From positions 2,294,001 through 2,358,000 of the forward strand of contig CANJKZ010000011.1 of NCBI GenBank assembly GCA_947471745.1: a stretch of DNA of 64,000 nucleotides. The letters run 5' to 3'. This DNA is from Closterium sp. Naga37s-1 (taxonomy: Eukaryota; Streptophyta; Zygnematophyceae; Desmidiales; Closteriaceae). A program made the translations under genes and the position numbers. A model generated the notes under the pieces. The model saw only the letters and a list, made by a program, of their open reading frames with translations, had not been told where the DNA came from and made no database searches. Positions 1 through 11,199 of this stretch are shown here, one piece after another. Within the stretch, counting starts at the first letter, position 1, and each line of letters begins with the position of its first letter.

Positions 1-772
1 CGTCATCTGCTCCTCGAGCTGGTTGGTGACTTGGTAAGTTGACTCGATGAAGTGCCACGCCTAGTGGCCGGCGTCTAGGTAGTCCCTGCATGGCTTCAGG
101 GCGATCTACAAGCCCGACGAGCAGCACCGCGAGATAACCGTGAAGGTCAACAGCTGCACGACGCAAGACTCTGCTCGTAGCTCGGGGTTGCTTTCCGACG
201 ACGTCGCCACAGTGCCATCGGCGAAGCACATCAGCAAGACCATCTCTAGCTGGGGCTCAATTGCCTCCTTCCATGTGAGGATGTCAGGACGACCGACCAG
301 CAGGGAGGTGACCGAGATTCTGTCCAGCGTGAACTTGAAGTAGCCGTAGCTTGGCGCTATCCCACTTGCTGTTACGTGAGTCGCCGACGACGGCATCAAT
401 CCGCTTCGTCGACCCCCAACGTCGCACTCCGAGGACCCCGTCGCACTCTGACGACTGCTGCCCTCGCGCCTGAACGCCGCCGTCTTCATCGGCGTGGATG
501 AATCCTCTCTGCCTTGACGTGCCTCCCGCACTGCTGCCGACCTGGCCACCACCGGCGTGGACGCCCACGTCGATGCCGCCTGCTGTGTTCACTGGTCGAG
601 GAGAAGCTGGTCGAGAAGGGTGCTCCGATGCCCACACAGCGCGGATGCCAACCTCGACGACCGCCCAGGGGAGAGTCTCCCCGTACTCGCGAGCCTCTTG
701 GCGTCTCCTCGCATCCTCCAGCCGTGCCTCCAGGGTGTCTACCACCCCTGCGTCACCTACGGCGCCTACCAT
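1..772 (-). pseudogene. retrotransposon gag fragment, degraded, truncated by window edge
   Basis: Read on the minus strand, the stretch has a coiled-coil-like start (VVDTLEARLEDARRRQEA, near 740-690). Further on it has a gag-like core with KFTLDRISVTSLLVGRPD and TWKEAIEPQLEMV (about 340-240) and then the motif AWHFIESTYQVT near 60-20. This pattern resembles the gag of plant and algal LTR retrotransposons. The reading frame changes between the N-terminal and central parts, and the central frame has TAG stops near 106-108 and near 60, so it is a dead copy. No protease or reverse transcriptase is visible because the element continues beyond base 1. The family assignment (copia-like rather than gypsy) is inference. 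Confidence 0.45.
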
Positions 773-1109
773 GGTGACTATCGCACAGCTGCCGGCCTAC
801 GAACACATTAGGTAAGTGCAAAAGTAGGCTATACCAAAGGTATCGTTGCGATGCCGTCCACGCTCACCGCACCATGCGGAGATAACTCAATAAACGGGAG
901 CTAGACTATGGGCTAGGCATGGGGTGGGAGCAATATCTGCGTCCCTTCCTAAGTCGTTTCCTTGTGTGCTCACTACTTGCTGGTTCACGGGGGAAACTGG
1001 CAAGAGTTTCACTAGGAAAGGTTGACAACAATGGTTCAGATTGATAGCAACAAAGTTGGCAAGACTGACTACATTAGAGCTAGCATGCAAGCAAGACGAC
1101 TGCCAGCGC
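773..1109. other. no gene recognised
   Basis: I see no convincing coding region, RNA gene or repeat here. The small open frames are in unremarkable sequence and have no recognisable motifs. Confidence 0.4.
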
Positions 1110-1830
1110 AGCATGGTCGACCGCGTTCCTGCACGACTTGGTCGACTGCGCTCCAGCAGTACAAAGTTGTGGCCCGCCAACACTGCAAGTCGACCGCGTG
1201 CCAACGTTGCTTCCGCAGGACAGCAGCGCACCTGCTTCGCAGGTGCTCGTAGATGATTGGCGTGCCATGCCTTGTCACCTGCACAGCGCACACACCAAAT
1301 CGACCTCGTGCTGACGAGGGCATCTGATCAGCCACGTCGACCCAGGATACCACACCGACGTCGGCCTTGCCACGAACACCTAGGCGACCGTCGCAGTTCT
1401 CCACAGAACCCCGTCACCCAGGTAACCTGGTCGACCAGGCAAACTCCTCGCCGACCAGCTCCTCCTTGTGCCCGTCGACCACCCAGGTCGACGACCACCG
1501 CCAGTCGACTACACCAAGTTGACCGCGCATCTGGTCGACCAGCCCCAAGTCGACCACACTCTTGGTCGGCCAACTCCAGGTCGACCAGCACAGCTGCCAG
1601 CCGACCACGCCAAGTCGGCTTCCCCAAGTCGGCGTCACTAAGTCGACACCTCCGAGGTCGACCTCGCCTGGTCGACCATCGACAATCAGCGGCCTTCGAA
1701 GTCGCCACCCTTACAGTGACCCCCGTGCAGGTCGACCAGCCCCGTCGACCAGCTCGCCCACTGCTACAGGTCGGCTGCACCTCCCGCACACCCGACCACG
1801 AGGTCGACTCCGCCCCAGCGTGGACAGGGC
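1110..1830. repeat. degenerate GTCGACC-rich repeat region
   Basis: The palindromic hexamer GTCGAC and its extension GGTCGACCAG recur dozens of times at irregular 10-40 base spacing, alternating with CCAAGTCGAC. The region lies directly 5' of the SANT-domain coding sequence and could be translated in the same frame (a VDQ/RPR-rich low-complexity stretch). Whether it is coding or a leader minisatellite of the Harbinger element cannot be decided here. Confidence 0.6.
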
Positions 1831-2334
1831 CTAACACAACTCTTGTGGTCACAGACGTCGACACCCTCGCGTACTTCGACGCATGCGAGATAGATTGCGA
1901 CGTCAACAATGGCGCTGACGACAATGTTGACGTTGCAATACCGAGCGACAAAAAAGGGTGGGAACCGGCGGAAGTCATGCAGCTGTCATGGATCCGCCAT
2001 GACTTCGACGAGCAATATCCGAGTCAGAGCCGCCTACAAGGCCAGAACCGGGACGTGATGCTCTACGAGCAAGTTCGTGCTCGTCACCCCGACTGGCACC
2101 ATAATCTCGTAGCCGTGAAAGCCAAGGTTTTTCGTATGGAGGCTTAGTACCAGAGAGTTTCTGATTTGTTGATCAAACCGCCCGGTAAGAGGAAGCCCCC
2201 CAAAATCCCAATTTTCTATGATGTATTCGACAGGTTTCTTGGGGATCGGACAAATGCGCGTCCACCGGCTCTCGCGGGAAGCTTGCCTGGCGTAACTACG
2301 ACCGCCCCTCCGCCACTGGCTCGTACTATTCCAA
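1257..2334 (+). pseudogene. PIF/Harbinger accessory protein, Myb/SANT-like domain exon
   Basis: The 3' third encodes a Myb/SANT-like helix-turn-helix: KKGWEPAEVMQLSWIRHDFD, then the conserved stretch DVMLYEQVRARHPDWHHNLVAVKAK. PIF/Harbinger elements carry such a protein beside the transposase; in known members it binds DNA and helps move the transposase into the nucleus. A TAG at 2145-2147 interrupts the frame where the family normally continues into a basic linker, and the same frame resumes with KPPGKRKPPKIPIFYDVFDR and the motif GDRTNARPPALAGSLPG. The segment ends at a good donor, GTAAGT, at 2335-2340. The N-terminal 200 codons are the repetitive GTCGACC region, so the true start is uncertain. 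The gene faces the transposase tail to tail. Confidence 0.65.
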
Positions 2335-2441
2335 GTAAGTGTTGTCTGATGTTTAATTTCTACCTTTGTGTTTACTGCTCGTAATTTCTCATTGCTTACA
2401 AGAATACAACCAGTTGTCAATATTTTGACGCATAGAAGTAG

Positions 2442-3032
2442 CCATGTAACAATGAAACACACCGCTCCCCTCCTATGCGACGCCCATCACCGGTAGATGT
2501 GGTGTCTCCTACTTCCGCATCAGCGGTGTCCGCATGGCCCGATGGCATTGCGGCTTCTCCAAGTCGTGCGCAGTCGGCCCGTCACTCACCCACTCCCCGT
2601 CGAGTGACGGCTTTGCCTGGTCACTCCCCGTTGTCTTCTCCGCCTACTTTGACGCTTGCGCCTGACGGACTTCCCGCCGCTGCCACTGACACTGCATGTC
2701 CATCCGGTTCACGTGTCGTCGGGGCGCACGCGGGTGTTGCGCTCCGTGGCCGCGGTGTCTCCCGTTGGCCTGGGCCTGCGGCTGCCGAAGAGGAACATTC
2801 GGGCAACGATACAGAGGGAGGTGGTGTTGGTAACCACATGAACGCAAGTGATTCAGCGCTGTGTGCTGAAATAGCGGGGATTATTGCGCAGTCAGTTAAA
2901 GGGGCTATGCGGGATCGGTTTGATGAGTTCTTAGAACGTACCCAAGAGATGGTTGAGAGAGCTCAGGATGCCCGAGCCTCCAGGAAGCGTAGAAGTACGC
3001 CGCCAGGCGAGCTCGACAGCGAGTCGGAGTGA
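2442..3032 (+). CDS. probable second exon of the Harbinger SANT-like protein
   Basis: An open frame follows the donor at 2335. Its first part is Ser/Pro-rich. Its last 60 codons are a charged amphipathic helix (IIAQSVKGAMRDRFDEFLER onward) ending in a basic RKRRS cluster and an acidic tail, GELDSESE. This looks like the C-terminal oligomerisation or nuclear-localisation part of the Harbinger accessory protein. The acceptor is not certain; an AG at 2440-2441 directly precedes the open frame. The end overlaps the 3' end of the opposite-strand transposase by about 128 bases (2905-3032). No homology search was possible, so membership in the same gene is inferred from order and orientation. Confidence 0.45.
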   Translation, partial: PCNNETHRSPPMRRPSPVDVVSPTSASAVSAWPDGIAASPSRAQSARHSPTPRRVTALPGHSPLSSPPTLTLAPDGLPAAATDTACPSGSRVVGAHAGVALRGRGVSRWPGPAAAEEEHSGNDTEGGGVGNHMNASDSALCAEIAGIIAQSVKGAMRDRFDEFLERTQEMVERAQDARASRKRRSTPPGELDSESE

Positions 3033-3801
3033 AGCCGGCATCGCGCGGCGAGAAATGCAGGGCCTCCGCAACGGGTCCTTCCAGCCACCAGGTGTTGCGC
3101 TCGTGAGGTTCGTTCAGGCGGTGACGAACGCCGAGGATCAGGTCGATGTTATGAAGCACGATGCAAGCGGAGACGACTTGCGGGGCGCGGAAGACGTCGC
3201 ACTAGAGGCGCCCGTCCAGGATGCGCCATTTGGTCTTCAGCCTCCCGTTCACTTGTTCGACGATCATTCGAGTGCGGGACTGCTGAAGGTTCCAGACTCT
3301 CTGCTCGTTGGGAAGCGCGCGACCAGGAAGGGCACGGTAGGGGGTGTAGATGTAGGGAATCAAACCGTAGGCAGCGTCCGCTACTAGCGTGGCTGTTCAT
3401 GAAAACTTCATCTTAATTCTTGCATGGTTGTTTATGAAAACTCGTGCGTCGTTAGACGCTTTCGGGGTAGCCAACAAAAAAGTCCCAGATGAGACCCATG
3501 CTGTCGCAAATTAGCTGGCAAATAATAGAAAAGAAGCCTTTCCTATTTCTAAAGTCATCGCAATGTGGTTCCATGCCTCGGCAATGTATGTAGGTGCCGT
3601 CCATGGCGCCTACCACTCTAGGTATTCCGGCTTGAAGGCAAAACTCCGTCTCGAACAACTGAAGCATGTCCAAGTCTGGCCAAACAACCCACTTGAATAT
3701 GAGGACTTCGTTCACGAACCAAACGAACCTCGTAAACAGCTTTTGGGCGTGGGAAAACGAGTAACCGAAATGAAGCCCAATTTCTCGAAATGTGAGACCA
3801 T
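2905..3801 (-). pseudogene. PIF/Harbinger DDE transposase, C-terminal part (split by copia A)
   Basis: The minus strand encodes the catalytic part of a Harbinger (DDE_Tnp_4-type) transposase. In order: GLTFREIGLHFGYSFSHAQK near 3795-3735; the first catalytic Asp in GIPRVVGAMDGTYIH; then KGFFSIICQLICD; the second Asp in LVADAAYGLIPYIYTPYR near 3390-3340; and the catalytic Glu in SRTRMIVEQVNGRLKTKWRI near 3265-3215. The family hallmark VVSACIVLHNI follows. Two lesions kill it: a frameshift/stop just after WDFFVGYPESV (about 3450) with a local duplication of a ~20-base segment, and a TAG at 3203-3205 after ILDGRL. The N-terminal part lies at 16678-17084, displaced by the copia A insertion. Confidence 0.88.
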
Positions 3802-3806
3802 GCCCA
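3802..3806. repeat. target-site duplication GCCCA, left copy (copia A)
   Basis: GCCCA precedes the left LTR and recurs at 16673-16677 directly after the right LTR. Five-base duplications are typical of copia integrases. Confidence 0.88.
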
Positions 3807-4393
3807 TGTTGAAGGTGGTTAGCTAACCACGACCTAGCACAACCTGGAGCGACCTACATCGACCTAAGAAAGACCTACCTTGACGAGATGAGACTAAGGG
3901 AAGGCGAGGACCTAAGAAGAAGATAAGCTACTTATGTTGGGGCGGTGGAAGAAGGAATACGGCAGCGGCGGAACCTATGGTGAGAAACGAAGTGAAGAAG
4001 AGGAAGCGTGCAGACGTGGAGAAGGACACGGCTGAAATGTTGAGATTTCAAGTGAAGTGAAGAGAAGTCACGCCGGGTCAAAGGCGCGTCCAAGGAAGTA
4101 TGAAATTCGAACTCGAGGCGCGTTCGGCGCATGGTTGGATTTGGAAATCGAGCCGAGTACAACTCAGCTCGAAATTAGGCGCGGCGCGAGGGCGAAATCA
4201 GAAATCCTTTTGCTTATAACTTGCTTTGTGTTTTCTGTTTTTGTATGTCTTCTTCAATGAAATCACTGGAACTTTCTGTCTTGATGTTTTTCAGCAAATT
4301 CCTTCACACAGTTGAGGCCAGAGCTTCCCATGCAAGCTACTAAGACTCTAATTAGTCTTCATAGTCTAGACTAAAGGCTGCGCACATACAAGA
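3807..4393 (+). repeat. left LTR of copia A
   Basis: 587 bp, TGTTGAAGG to ACAAGA, matched base for base in length by 16086-16672 with about nine substitutions. The end is GA rather than the usual CA; the target duplication fixes this boundary. Confidence 0.92.
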
Positions 4394-4395
4394 GC

Positions 4396-4407
4396 TGGTA
4401 TCAGAGC
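4396..4407 (+). promoter_or_regulatory. primer binding site of copia A (initiator tRNA-Met type)
   Basis: TGGTATCAGAGC, the standard plant copia minus-strand primer site, lies two bases after the left LTR. Confidence 0.85.
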
Positions 4408-4424
4408 TGGTTTAAGGCGTGTTC

Positions 4425-4554
4425 TGTCAGATTATAATGCTTACAGTTGTGTAGGCTATAATGGGGTAGCCCATAAGAGGTACAACCCAATTAGGGATAG
4501 TACTTGTACCCAACTCTTTCATAGTTCATTTCATTCTGGTTCATTCTTCTGACA
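4425..4554 (+). repeat. left LTR of copia B
   Basis: 130 bp beginning TGTCAG and ending TGACA, homologous to 11029-11161 and, more distantly, to the 131-bp LTRs of element C. Confidence 0.88.
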
Positions 4555-4599
4555 TCGTTTCAGAGCAGGTCCTTCGCTAGGACCGTTTTTTTTTCCTTG

Positions 4600-5690
4600 G
4601 GCCCACCACTGCGCTGCCCCACTAGCCGCCCCTAGCGACCCTCGTGCCGCACCTGCTGCCCAGCGCGCCACCCTCGTGCGGCTTGTCGCCCCTAGCCCGG
4701 CCCGACGCCCCTAGGCCCGTCGCCCCGGCCCGTCGCCCCTAGGCCCGTCGCCTCTAGGCCGGCTCGTCGCCCCTAGCCCGGCCCGTAGGCCCGTCGCCCC
4801 TAGCCCGGCTCGTCGCCCCTAGGCTAGTCGCCCCGGCCCGTCGCCCCTGGCCCGTCGCCCCTAGGCCGGCCCGTCGCCCCTCGCCCGGCCCGTAGGCCCG
4901 TCGCCCCTAGCCCGGCCCGTCGCCCCTAGGCCCGTCGCCCCGGCCCGTCGCCCCTAGGACCCGTCGCCCCGGCCCGTCGCCCTTAGGCCTGTCGCCCCTA
5001 GGCCGGCCCGTCGCCCCTTGCCCGGCCCGTAGGCCCGTCACTCCTAGCCCGGCCCGTCGCCCCTAGGCCAGGCGCCCCAGCTCGTCGCCCGACGCCCCTA
5101 GCCCCGCGACCAATGCCCCTACGCCCCGGCCCGTCACCCATCGCCCCTAGGCCCGCGCCTGTTGCCCCTAGGCCCGCGCCCATCGCCCCTAGCCCCGGCC
5201 CGACGACCGACGCCCCTAGGCCCCGGCCCGACGCCCGTCGCCTCCTAGCCCCGGCCCGTCGACCGACGCCGCTAGGCCTCGGCCCGACGCACGTCGCCCC
5301 TAGGCCCGTCGCCCCTAGGCCCGTCGCCCCTAGGCCCCAGCCCCAGCCCGTCGCCCGTCGCCCCTAGGCCCCGGCCCAATAGTTGACCCCAGGCCTCGCG
5401 AGCCGCCCCTTCCGGCCAGCCCGTCGACCCTCCTGCCCCGCGCGCCCGCCCGTCGTCCCTAGCCTGGCCCGCCCGTCGCCTCTACGCCCGCCGGCCGCCC
5501 CTAGGCCCCCCGAGCCGCCCCTTGAGACCCGCCTACCGCCCCTAAGCCAGCAAGCCGCCCCTAGGCCCGGCCCGCCCGTCGCCCCTAGGCCCCAGTGCGC
5601 CCGAGGCCTCTTCTGCCCCCCGCGCCGCCCCTTGCGGCCCGCCCCTCGCCCCTGCAGCCCACGAGCCGCCCTTGCAGCCCCGCGCGCTGC
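4600..5690 (+). repeat. C-rich minisatellite, unit around CCCGTCGCCCCTAGG
   Basis: About 1.1 kb of degenerate ~15-base units centred on GTCGCCCCTAGGCCC occupies the place where the leader and gag of copia B should be. Translated in any frame it gives Arg/Pro/Ala strings with no domain. Element C has a comparable CTGCCCTGC-rich block in the same position (58340-58730), so an unstable C-rich leader seems to be a family trait. Confidence 0.8.
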
Positions 5691-8600
5691 CTAGCTTGCC
5701 CGCTATGACTTCTCTTTGTCATAGCGGTGGGAGTGGTGACGGCAATGGTGGCAGAAGTGGGAGTGGTGGCGGCCGTCCTAGCAGTCGCTGTGGTGCTGTT
5801 CGGTGGGGAGTTTCTAACGGTGGCCAGATGCGGCTGCAGCAGTGTCAGCGCGAGTCCCTTCCACCCCAGCAGCTACGTGAGTGGTACGCTAGTAGGAGTG
5901 GTGGCGGCGGCAGTAGTGGCAGTCGCTGTGCAGCTGTTCAGTTGGGAGTTCCTAGCGGTGGCCTGACGCAGCTGCAGCGGCGTCCGCGCGAGACCCTTAC
6001 GCCTCAGCAACTTCGTGAGTGGTACGTTCAGCGTGGGGCGTCTCGGAGTAGTGCTCGCTGCCCGTACGTCATTCGCACAGGTGACCGGGCTGGTCAGACT
6101 TGCGGGACAGTTGGTCACACACAGTCTAGATGCTTCTCCTGTCTGAGCGACACCTGGCGTGCAGAGTTTGGCGACGCGGCTGAGCTTCCCCGCAGGCTAG
6201 AGCTGTTTAGGCAGGGTGTGGAAATCTTTGCTCTAGACTATGATGCTATCCTCACTGCCATGTATGCTTTGACTCTTGGTACTAAGGGTGACTGTTCCCT
6301 GTGTGTGCTGCTTGACCTAGGTATAGAGGCTGCTGCTCTAGGTGCTAGTGAGTCTGCTCTCCCTGGTACTGTGCCTGCTGAGGCCTTGCACACCTTTACA
6401 CTTGACTCAGGTGCTTTACGCTGTTTCATTCGGGAAAGCACCACCCTCACTCCTCTCTCTGCACCTGTACCGGTCAGACTGGCTGACCCCTCAGGGGGCC
6501 CAGTCCTTGCCCGTTCCTCCACTCTTCTCCCGTGTGCGGCGGTTCCGTCCGGCTCACTGTCACGTCTTCACCTCCCCTCGTTCTCTACGAACTTGGTGAG
6601 TACCGCTGCCCTCCAGGATGCGATGGTCACTACCACCACTCCTGGGGGTCAGCGTGTGTCGATGTGCACGTGCACACAGACAGGCTGTCACCTGGCCACG
6701 TTCACTCATCAGCCTGGGTCGAGTCTATACACACTGGCTACCGAGCCTCCTCAAGTAGCTGCATCCGCCCAAGTGTCCGCGTCAGGACCGGTAGCACCCC
6801 CTTGCTCGTGTCGCATCCTGACGCACCAGACTCTCCTGTGGCACCACCGCCTTGGTCACCCCTTCCTGCCACGCCTTCGTGGCATGCACTCCTGTCTCCT
6901 TGTCTCTGGTATTCCCAGGTCTCTGCCTCCCCTCCCGCCCTCGCCTGCCCCGCCCTGCCTTCCTTGCGTCGAGGGGCGGCAGCGCGCCGCTCCTCACTCC
7001 TCCTCGTTTCCCCCGATGACTGCTCCCCTGCAGACTCTCCACATGGACGTGTGGGGCCCAGCCCGCGTCAGTAGAGAGGGCCGCGAGCGCTACTTTCTGC
7101 TGGTCGTTGACGACAACATGCGGTACACCACGGTCTTCCCCTTGCGCACCAAGGGTCAGGTCATTGATGTCTTGATCCCTTGGATCGGTGCAGTACATCT
7201 CCAGCTCTGCGAGCGGTTCCGCCAGGACCTTCCTATCCTGCGTCTGCACTTTGACAGAGGTGGTGAGTTCTCCTCCGACCTCTTGCGGGACTTTTTTCGT
7301 GGGGAGGGCATTCTCCAGTCGTTCACGCTTTCGGACTCCCCTCAGCAAAATGGAATTGCTGAGCGCCGCATTGGCTTAGTCATGGAGGTCGCTTGTACCT
7401 CCATGATCCATATGGCTGCTCCCCATTTTCTGTGGCCGTTTGTGGTCGAGTACGCTGCGCATCAGCTCAACCTCTGGCCCCGTGTCTCCTTGCCAGAGAC
7501 CTCGCCCACACTGCGTTGGACGGGGGAGGTTGGCAATGCGTCAGTGTTCTGGGTCGGGGGCTGTCATGCCTTTGTTCGCGATTCGTCCGCGGACAAGCTC
7601 TCTTCCCGTGCTATCCCCTACGTCTTCCTTGGCTTTCCCCCTGACACGCCTGGCTGGCAGTTTTACCACCCCACCTCGCGCCGTGTCTTCCCCTCTCAGG
7701 ACGTCATGTTTGACGAGTCGGTTCCCTTTTACCGTCTCTTCCCCTACCGCTCCGCCCCTCCCCTGCCCCCGCCGCTCTTCCTTGCTCAAGGTCCCCCTCC
7801 GGTAGACCCCCTCCTGCCCCAGGGTCCTGCTCCCTCAGGTGTGTCTCAGATAGACCCTCTCCCTGGTATTTTGCCTGTTGAGGTAGCTAGCGACTCAGGT
7901 GCTGCTCGAGGTGCAGCGTCTGGGGGTGCGGAGCCTGGGGGCGCTGAGTCTGAGGGTGCTGGGTGTGGGGGTGCTGAGCCTGGGGGTGAGGAGCCTGGGG
8001 GTGCAGAGCCTGGGGGTGCTGAGCCTGAGGGTGTTGAGCCTGGGGGTGCTGAGTCGGAGGGTGCGGAGTCTGGGGGTTCTGAGCCTCAGGGTGCTGCTTT
8101 GTCTAGAGGTCCTGCTGGTGCTTCGCTGGGACTATCTCCGCGGCCGGAGACTCTCTCCCCGCAGCATCTGTGTGAGTGGCTTGTTCGGCGTGCATGCCTT
8201 CGGAGTGGAGCTACCGGAGCTGGAGGCGCTGGAGACGCTGGGGCTGTTGGTACTGGAGGTACTATGGCTGCTGGTCCTGGAGGTGCTCATACCAGGGGCA
8301 CTGGAGCTGCCGGGATTGGTGGTGTTGGGGGCGCTGGAGCTGGAGACCCTACGGAGCCTGGAGCTACTGGGGCTGGAGGCACTGGAGCTGGAGGCATTGG
8401 CGCTGGTGGCGCTGGAGCTGGAGGAGCTCGAGCTGGTGGCACTGGCGCGGGAGGCGCTGGAGCTGGAGGAGCTGTAGCCGGAGGCATTGGTGCGGGAGGT
8501 GCTTGAGCTGGAGGAGCTTGAGCCTTTGACCCTGGAGGCACTGTGCGGCCACGTCCGTACTTCGTTCCCCTGCGTCAGCAGGTTCTTGGTGTCCTGTCTT

Positions 8601-10801
8601 CTACTAGCCTTACTCCTCCCCTACTGTGTCCACCGCCTGACCAGTCGAAGCTGCCGTTGCAGCCAGCCTCCCCACTGCATGCTCCTTCTCCTTACACTGA
8701 GGAGTTCGGCGGTCTAACAGAGCGTCGTGAGTCTGCGTCTTTTCATGTCTCGCCTATTCGCACTGCTCATCGCGTTCCTCGTTCGCGTCCTCCTCCTGTC
8801 CCCGGCACGCACGCTATGGCACTTCGTCCTTCCTCTGTTCCACTGCGTGTTCCTCTGCCTGCTCCTCCTGCGTCCTCTCTTCCTGAGGTCCCTAACCCTG
8901 AGTCTGACCGCGCTCGTGCTACCAGTCCCACTGTCTCTCGTCTCCTTGCCACTGTTGTCACTGACCCTTCTTTTGAGTCCACTGCTGCGGCTGCCTTTGT
9001 TGCTGAGCTGGTTGACTTTGCTGCTGCCTGACGTCTAGACTCCGCCACTGCTCTTGTTGCTGTGTCTGAGTCTGCCAATCCTCCGTCCGTCGAGGATGAG
9101 TGTGCTCTTGGCACGGACGTCCTTGAGGACAGGCAGGAGGACTTTGAGTGTCTTGCAGCTACTGTACCTTGTTTTGCTTCCATGCTGCTTGCCCCTGAGG
9201 GAGACCCGGATGCACCAGACATCCCCACCCCGCGCTCTTACGCAGAGGTGATTACGGGTCCTTACTCCTCTCAGTGGCAGGCAGCCATGGATGCCGAGAT
9301 GGCATCCTGGAAGTCCACAGGCACCTACGTCGACGCAGTTCCCCCGTCTCGGGCAAACATTGACGATGGCATGTGGATTTTCAGGGTGAAGCGGCCGCCG
9401 GGTTCTCCGCTTGCCTTCAAGGCGCGTTACGTTGCTCGAGGCTTCAGTCACCGTCAGGGGGTTGACTACTTCCAGACGTTCCCCCCCACTTCGAAGATGA
9501 CCACTCTTCGGGTGTTACTGCACATGGCTGCTCAGCGTGACTACGAGCTGCACTCTCTTGACTTCAGCACAGCTTTCTTGCAGGGTAGCTTGCACTAGGA
9601 GATCTGGCTGCACCACCCACCTGGCTTCACAGGGTCGTTTCCTGCAGGTACCCAGTGGAGTCTCCGGCGACCAGTCTACGGTCTTCACCAGGCGTCTCGC
9701 GAGTGGCATGACACACTGAGGACTACACTTGCGGCTCTTGGGTTTGCTCCTTCTACTGCTGACCCGTCGCTGTTTCTCCGCACCGACACCTCGCTGTCGC
9801 CGTTCTACGTCCTCGTCTACGTTGACGACATGGTCTTTGCCACTGCTGACACCGAGGCACTGACCCTTGTGAAGTCGGAGCTGCAGAAGAGACACACCTG
9901 CACTGACCTGGGTGAACTGCGCAGCTATCTTGGCTTGCAGATCACCCGGGAGAGAGCACGGTGCACCATCACCTTGACTTAGTCACATATGGTGCACCAG
10001 GTCCTTCAGCGCTTCGGCTTCCAGTTCTCCTCGCCACAGCCCACTCCTCTGTCTACTGGCCACTCGCTCTCAGCTCCACCTTCGGACGAGTCCGTAGAGC
10101 CGAGTGGTCCATACCTAGAGCTTGTGGGTTGCCTCATGTACCTGATGACGTGCACACGACCTGACCTCGCGTACCCTCTCAGCCTTCTGGCTCGCTATTT
10201 GGCTCCCGGTAGGCACCGAAAGGTGCATTGGGATGCTGCGAAGAGGGGATTGCGATACTTGTGCAGTACGACGGGCATGGGGCTCGTGCTTGGAGGACGG
10301 GGTGCAGTTGTCCTCACTAGTCCTGCAGATGCTTCTTGGGTTTACGACTCAGCTACGCAGCGGTCGTCACAGGGTTACACCTTCAGCCTTGGTTCCGGCT
10401 CTATTTCCTGGCGGTCTACCTGCTCGTCTTTGGTTCTCAGCTCCAGTTGTGGGGCTGAGATCTTCGCAGGAGCCATGGCTGCACAGGAGCTACGCTGGCT
10501 CACCTACCTGCTGATTGACTTGGGAGAGCAGCCTCGTTCACCTCCAGTTCTGTACGTAGACAACAAGGCCATGATTGCCTTGTGTCAGGAGCACAGACTG
10601 GAGCACAGAACGAAGCACATCGCTCTGCGATACTTCCTTGCTCGAGAGTTGCAGTTGCGTGGCCAGCTTTGTCTTGCGTACGTGGCCACTAGGGCCAACA
10701 CTGCTGATATATTCACCAAGGAACTTCCGCCTGGTGATCATCAGCGCTTCTCTACTGTGTTAGGCCTTGTGCCTACTTTGGCTCACTTGCTCACTGCGTG
10801 A
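5672..10801 (+). pseudogene. copia B gag-pol polyprotein with in-frame stops
   Basis: One frame runs the whole length without a frameshift but with stops at 8504-8506, 8519-8521, 9029-9031, 9596-9598 and 9980-9982. Domains in order: a Cys/His cluster (CPYVIRTG to RCFSC, residues ~130-155); aspartic protease HTFTLDSGA (~240); pre-integrase LLWHHRLGHP (~390); integrase with Asp in MDVWGP, Asp in LHFDRGGEF and Glu in NGIAERR (~455-570). A long GAE/GAG-rich linker follows, then reverse transcriptase with intact YVDD (near 9820), and RNase H with YVDNKAMIALCQEHRLEHR near 10555-10610. Motif order is copia. The copy cannot make a full polyprotein. Any ATG upstream of 5705 is obscured by the C-rich repeat, so the start is arbitrary. 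Confidence 0.88.
7899..8530 (+). repeat. short tandem repeats coding a Gly/Ala/Glu linker in copia B
   Basis: Two blocks are visible: GAGCCTGGGGGTGCT-type 15-mers (7900-8100) and GGAGCTGGAGGC-type 12-mers (8200-8500). They lie between integrase and reverse transcriptase. Element C has the same kind of block at 60526-60815. Two of the stop codons of B fall here. Confidence 0.75.
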
Positions 10802-11028
10802 CTTTGCTTATACTGTTATCTATATATATACCTGCATGCTTACACTTGCTAGGGTATGATCACTGTGTTGTTTTTTCTCATTTATATAACTCTGCATGTG
10901 AACTGGCCTTGTGGCCCTTTGCTTGTGCTCGGACTGTGTGGTAACTTTGTGATCCACCCTGAGCTTGCTTTGCATTTCTTGACTTGTCTTGTGACCATTT
11001 GTTCTCCCCCAGTTTGCCTATGGGGGTG

Positions 11029-11161
11029 TGTCAGAATGTTATAATACTTACAGTTGTGCAGGCTATAGTGGGGTAGCCCTTAAGAGGTACAACCCAATTA
11101 GGTTTAGTACTTGTGCCCAACTCTTTCATAGTTCATTCCATACTCGTTCATTCTTCTGACA
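11029..11161 (+). repeat. right LTR of copia B
   Basis: 133 bp, TGTCAGA to TGACA, preceded by a purine tract and followed by the duplicated target TGTTC at 11162-11166. Confidence 0.88.
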
Positions 11162-11199
11162 TGTTCCAGCGTTTTAAAGATAGGCAAAATCTATTAAGT

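Larger units (their letters stand above)
4425..11161 (+). mobile_element. Ty1/copia retrotransposon B, nested in the leader of copia A
   Basis: Short LTRs (TGTCAGA to TCTGACA) at 4425-4554 and 11029-11161 bound the element. The flanking duplication TGTTC (4420-4424 and 11162-11166) shows that it inserted between the primer site and the gag start of copia A, in the same orientation. A degenerate primer site (TTTCAGAGCAGG) follows the left LTR, and a purine tract (TATGGGGGTG) precedes the right LTR. The LTRs differ at about 10 sites plus a 3-base indel (~8%). This is more than the LTRs of its host element, although B must be the later arrival at that spot. Confidence 0.9.

Noticed and set aside
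3932-4260. Short open frames on both strands, repeated at 16211-16563
   Set aside because: They lie inside the two LTRs of copia A and are repeated only because the LTR is.
5113-5694. Arg/Pro/Ala-rich proteins
   Set aside because: Products of a C-rich minisatellite in the leader of copia B, open in several frames with no domain.
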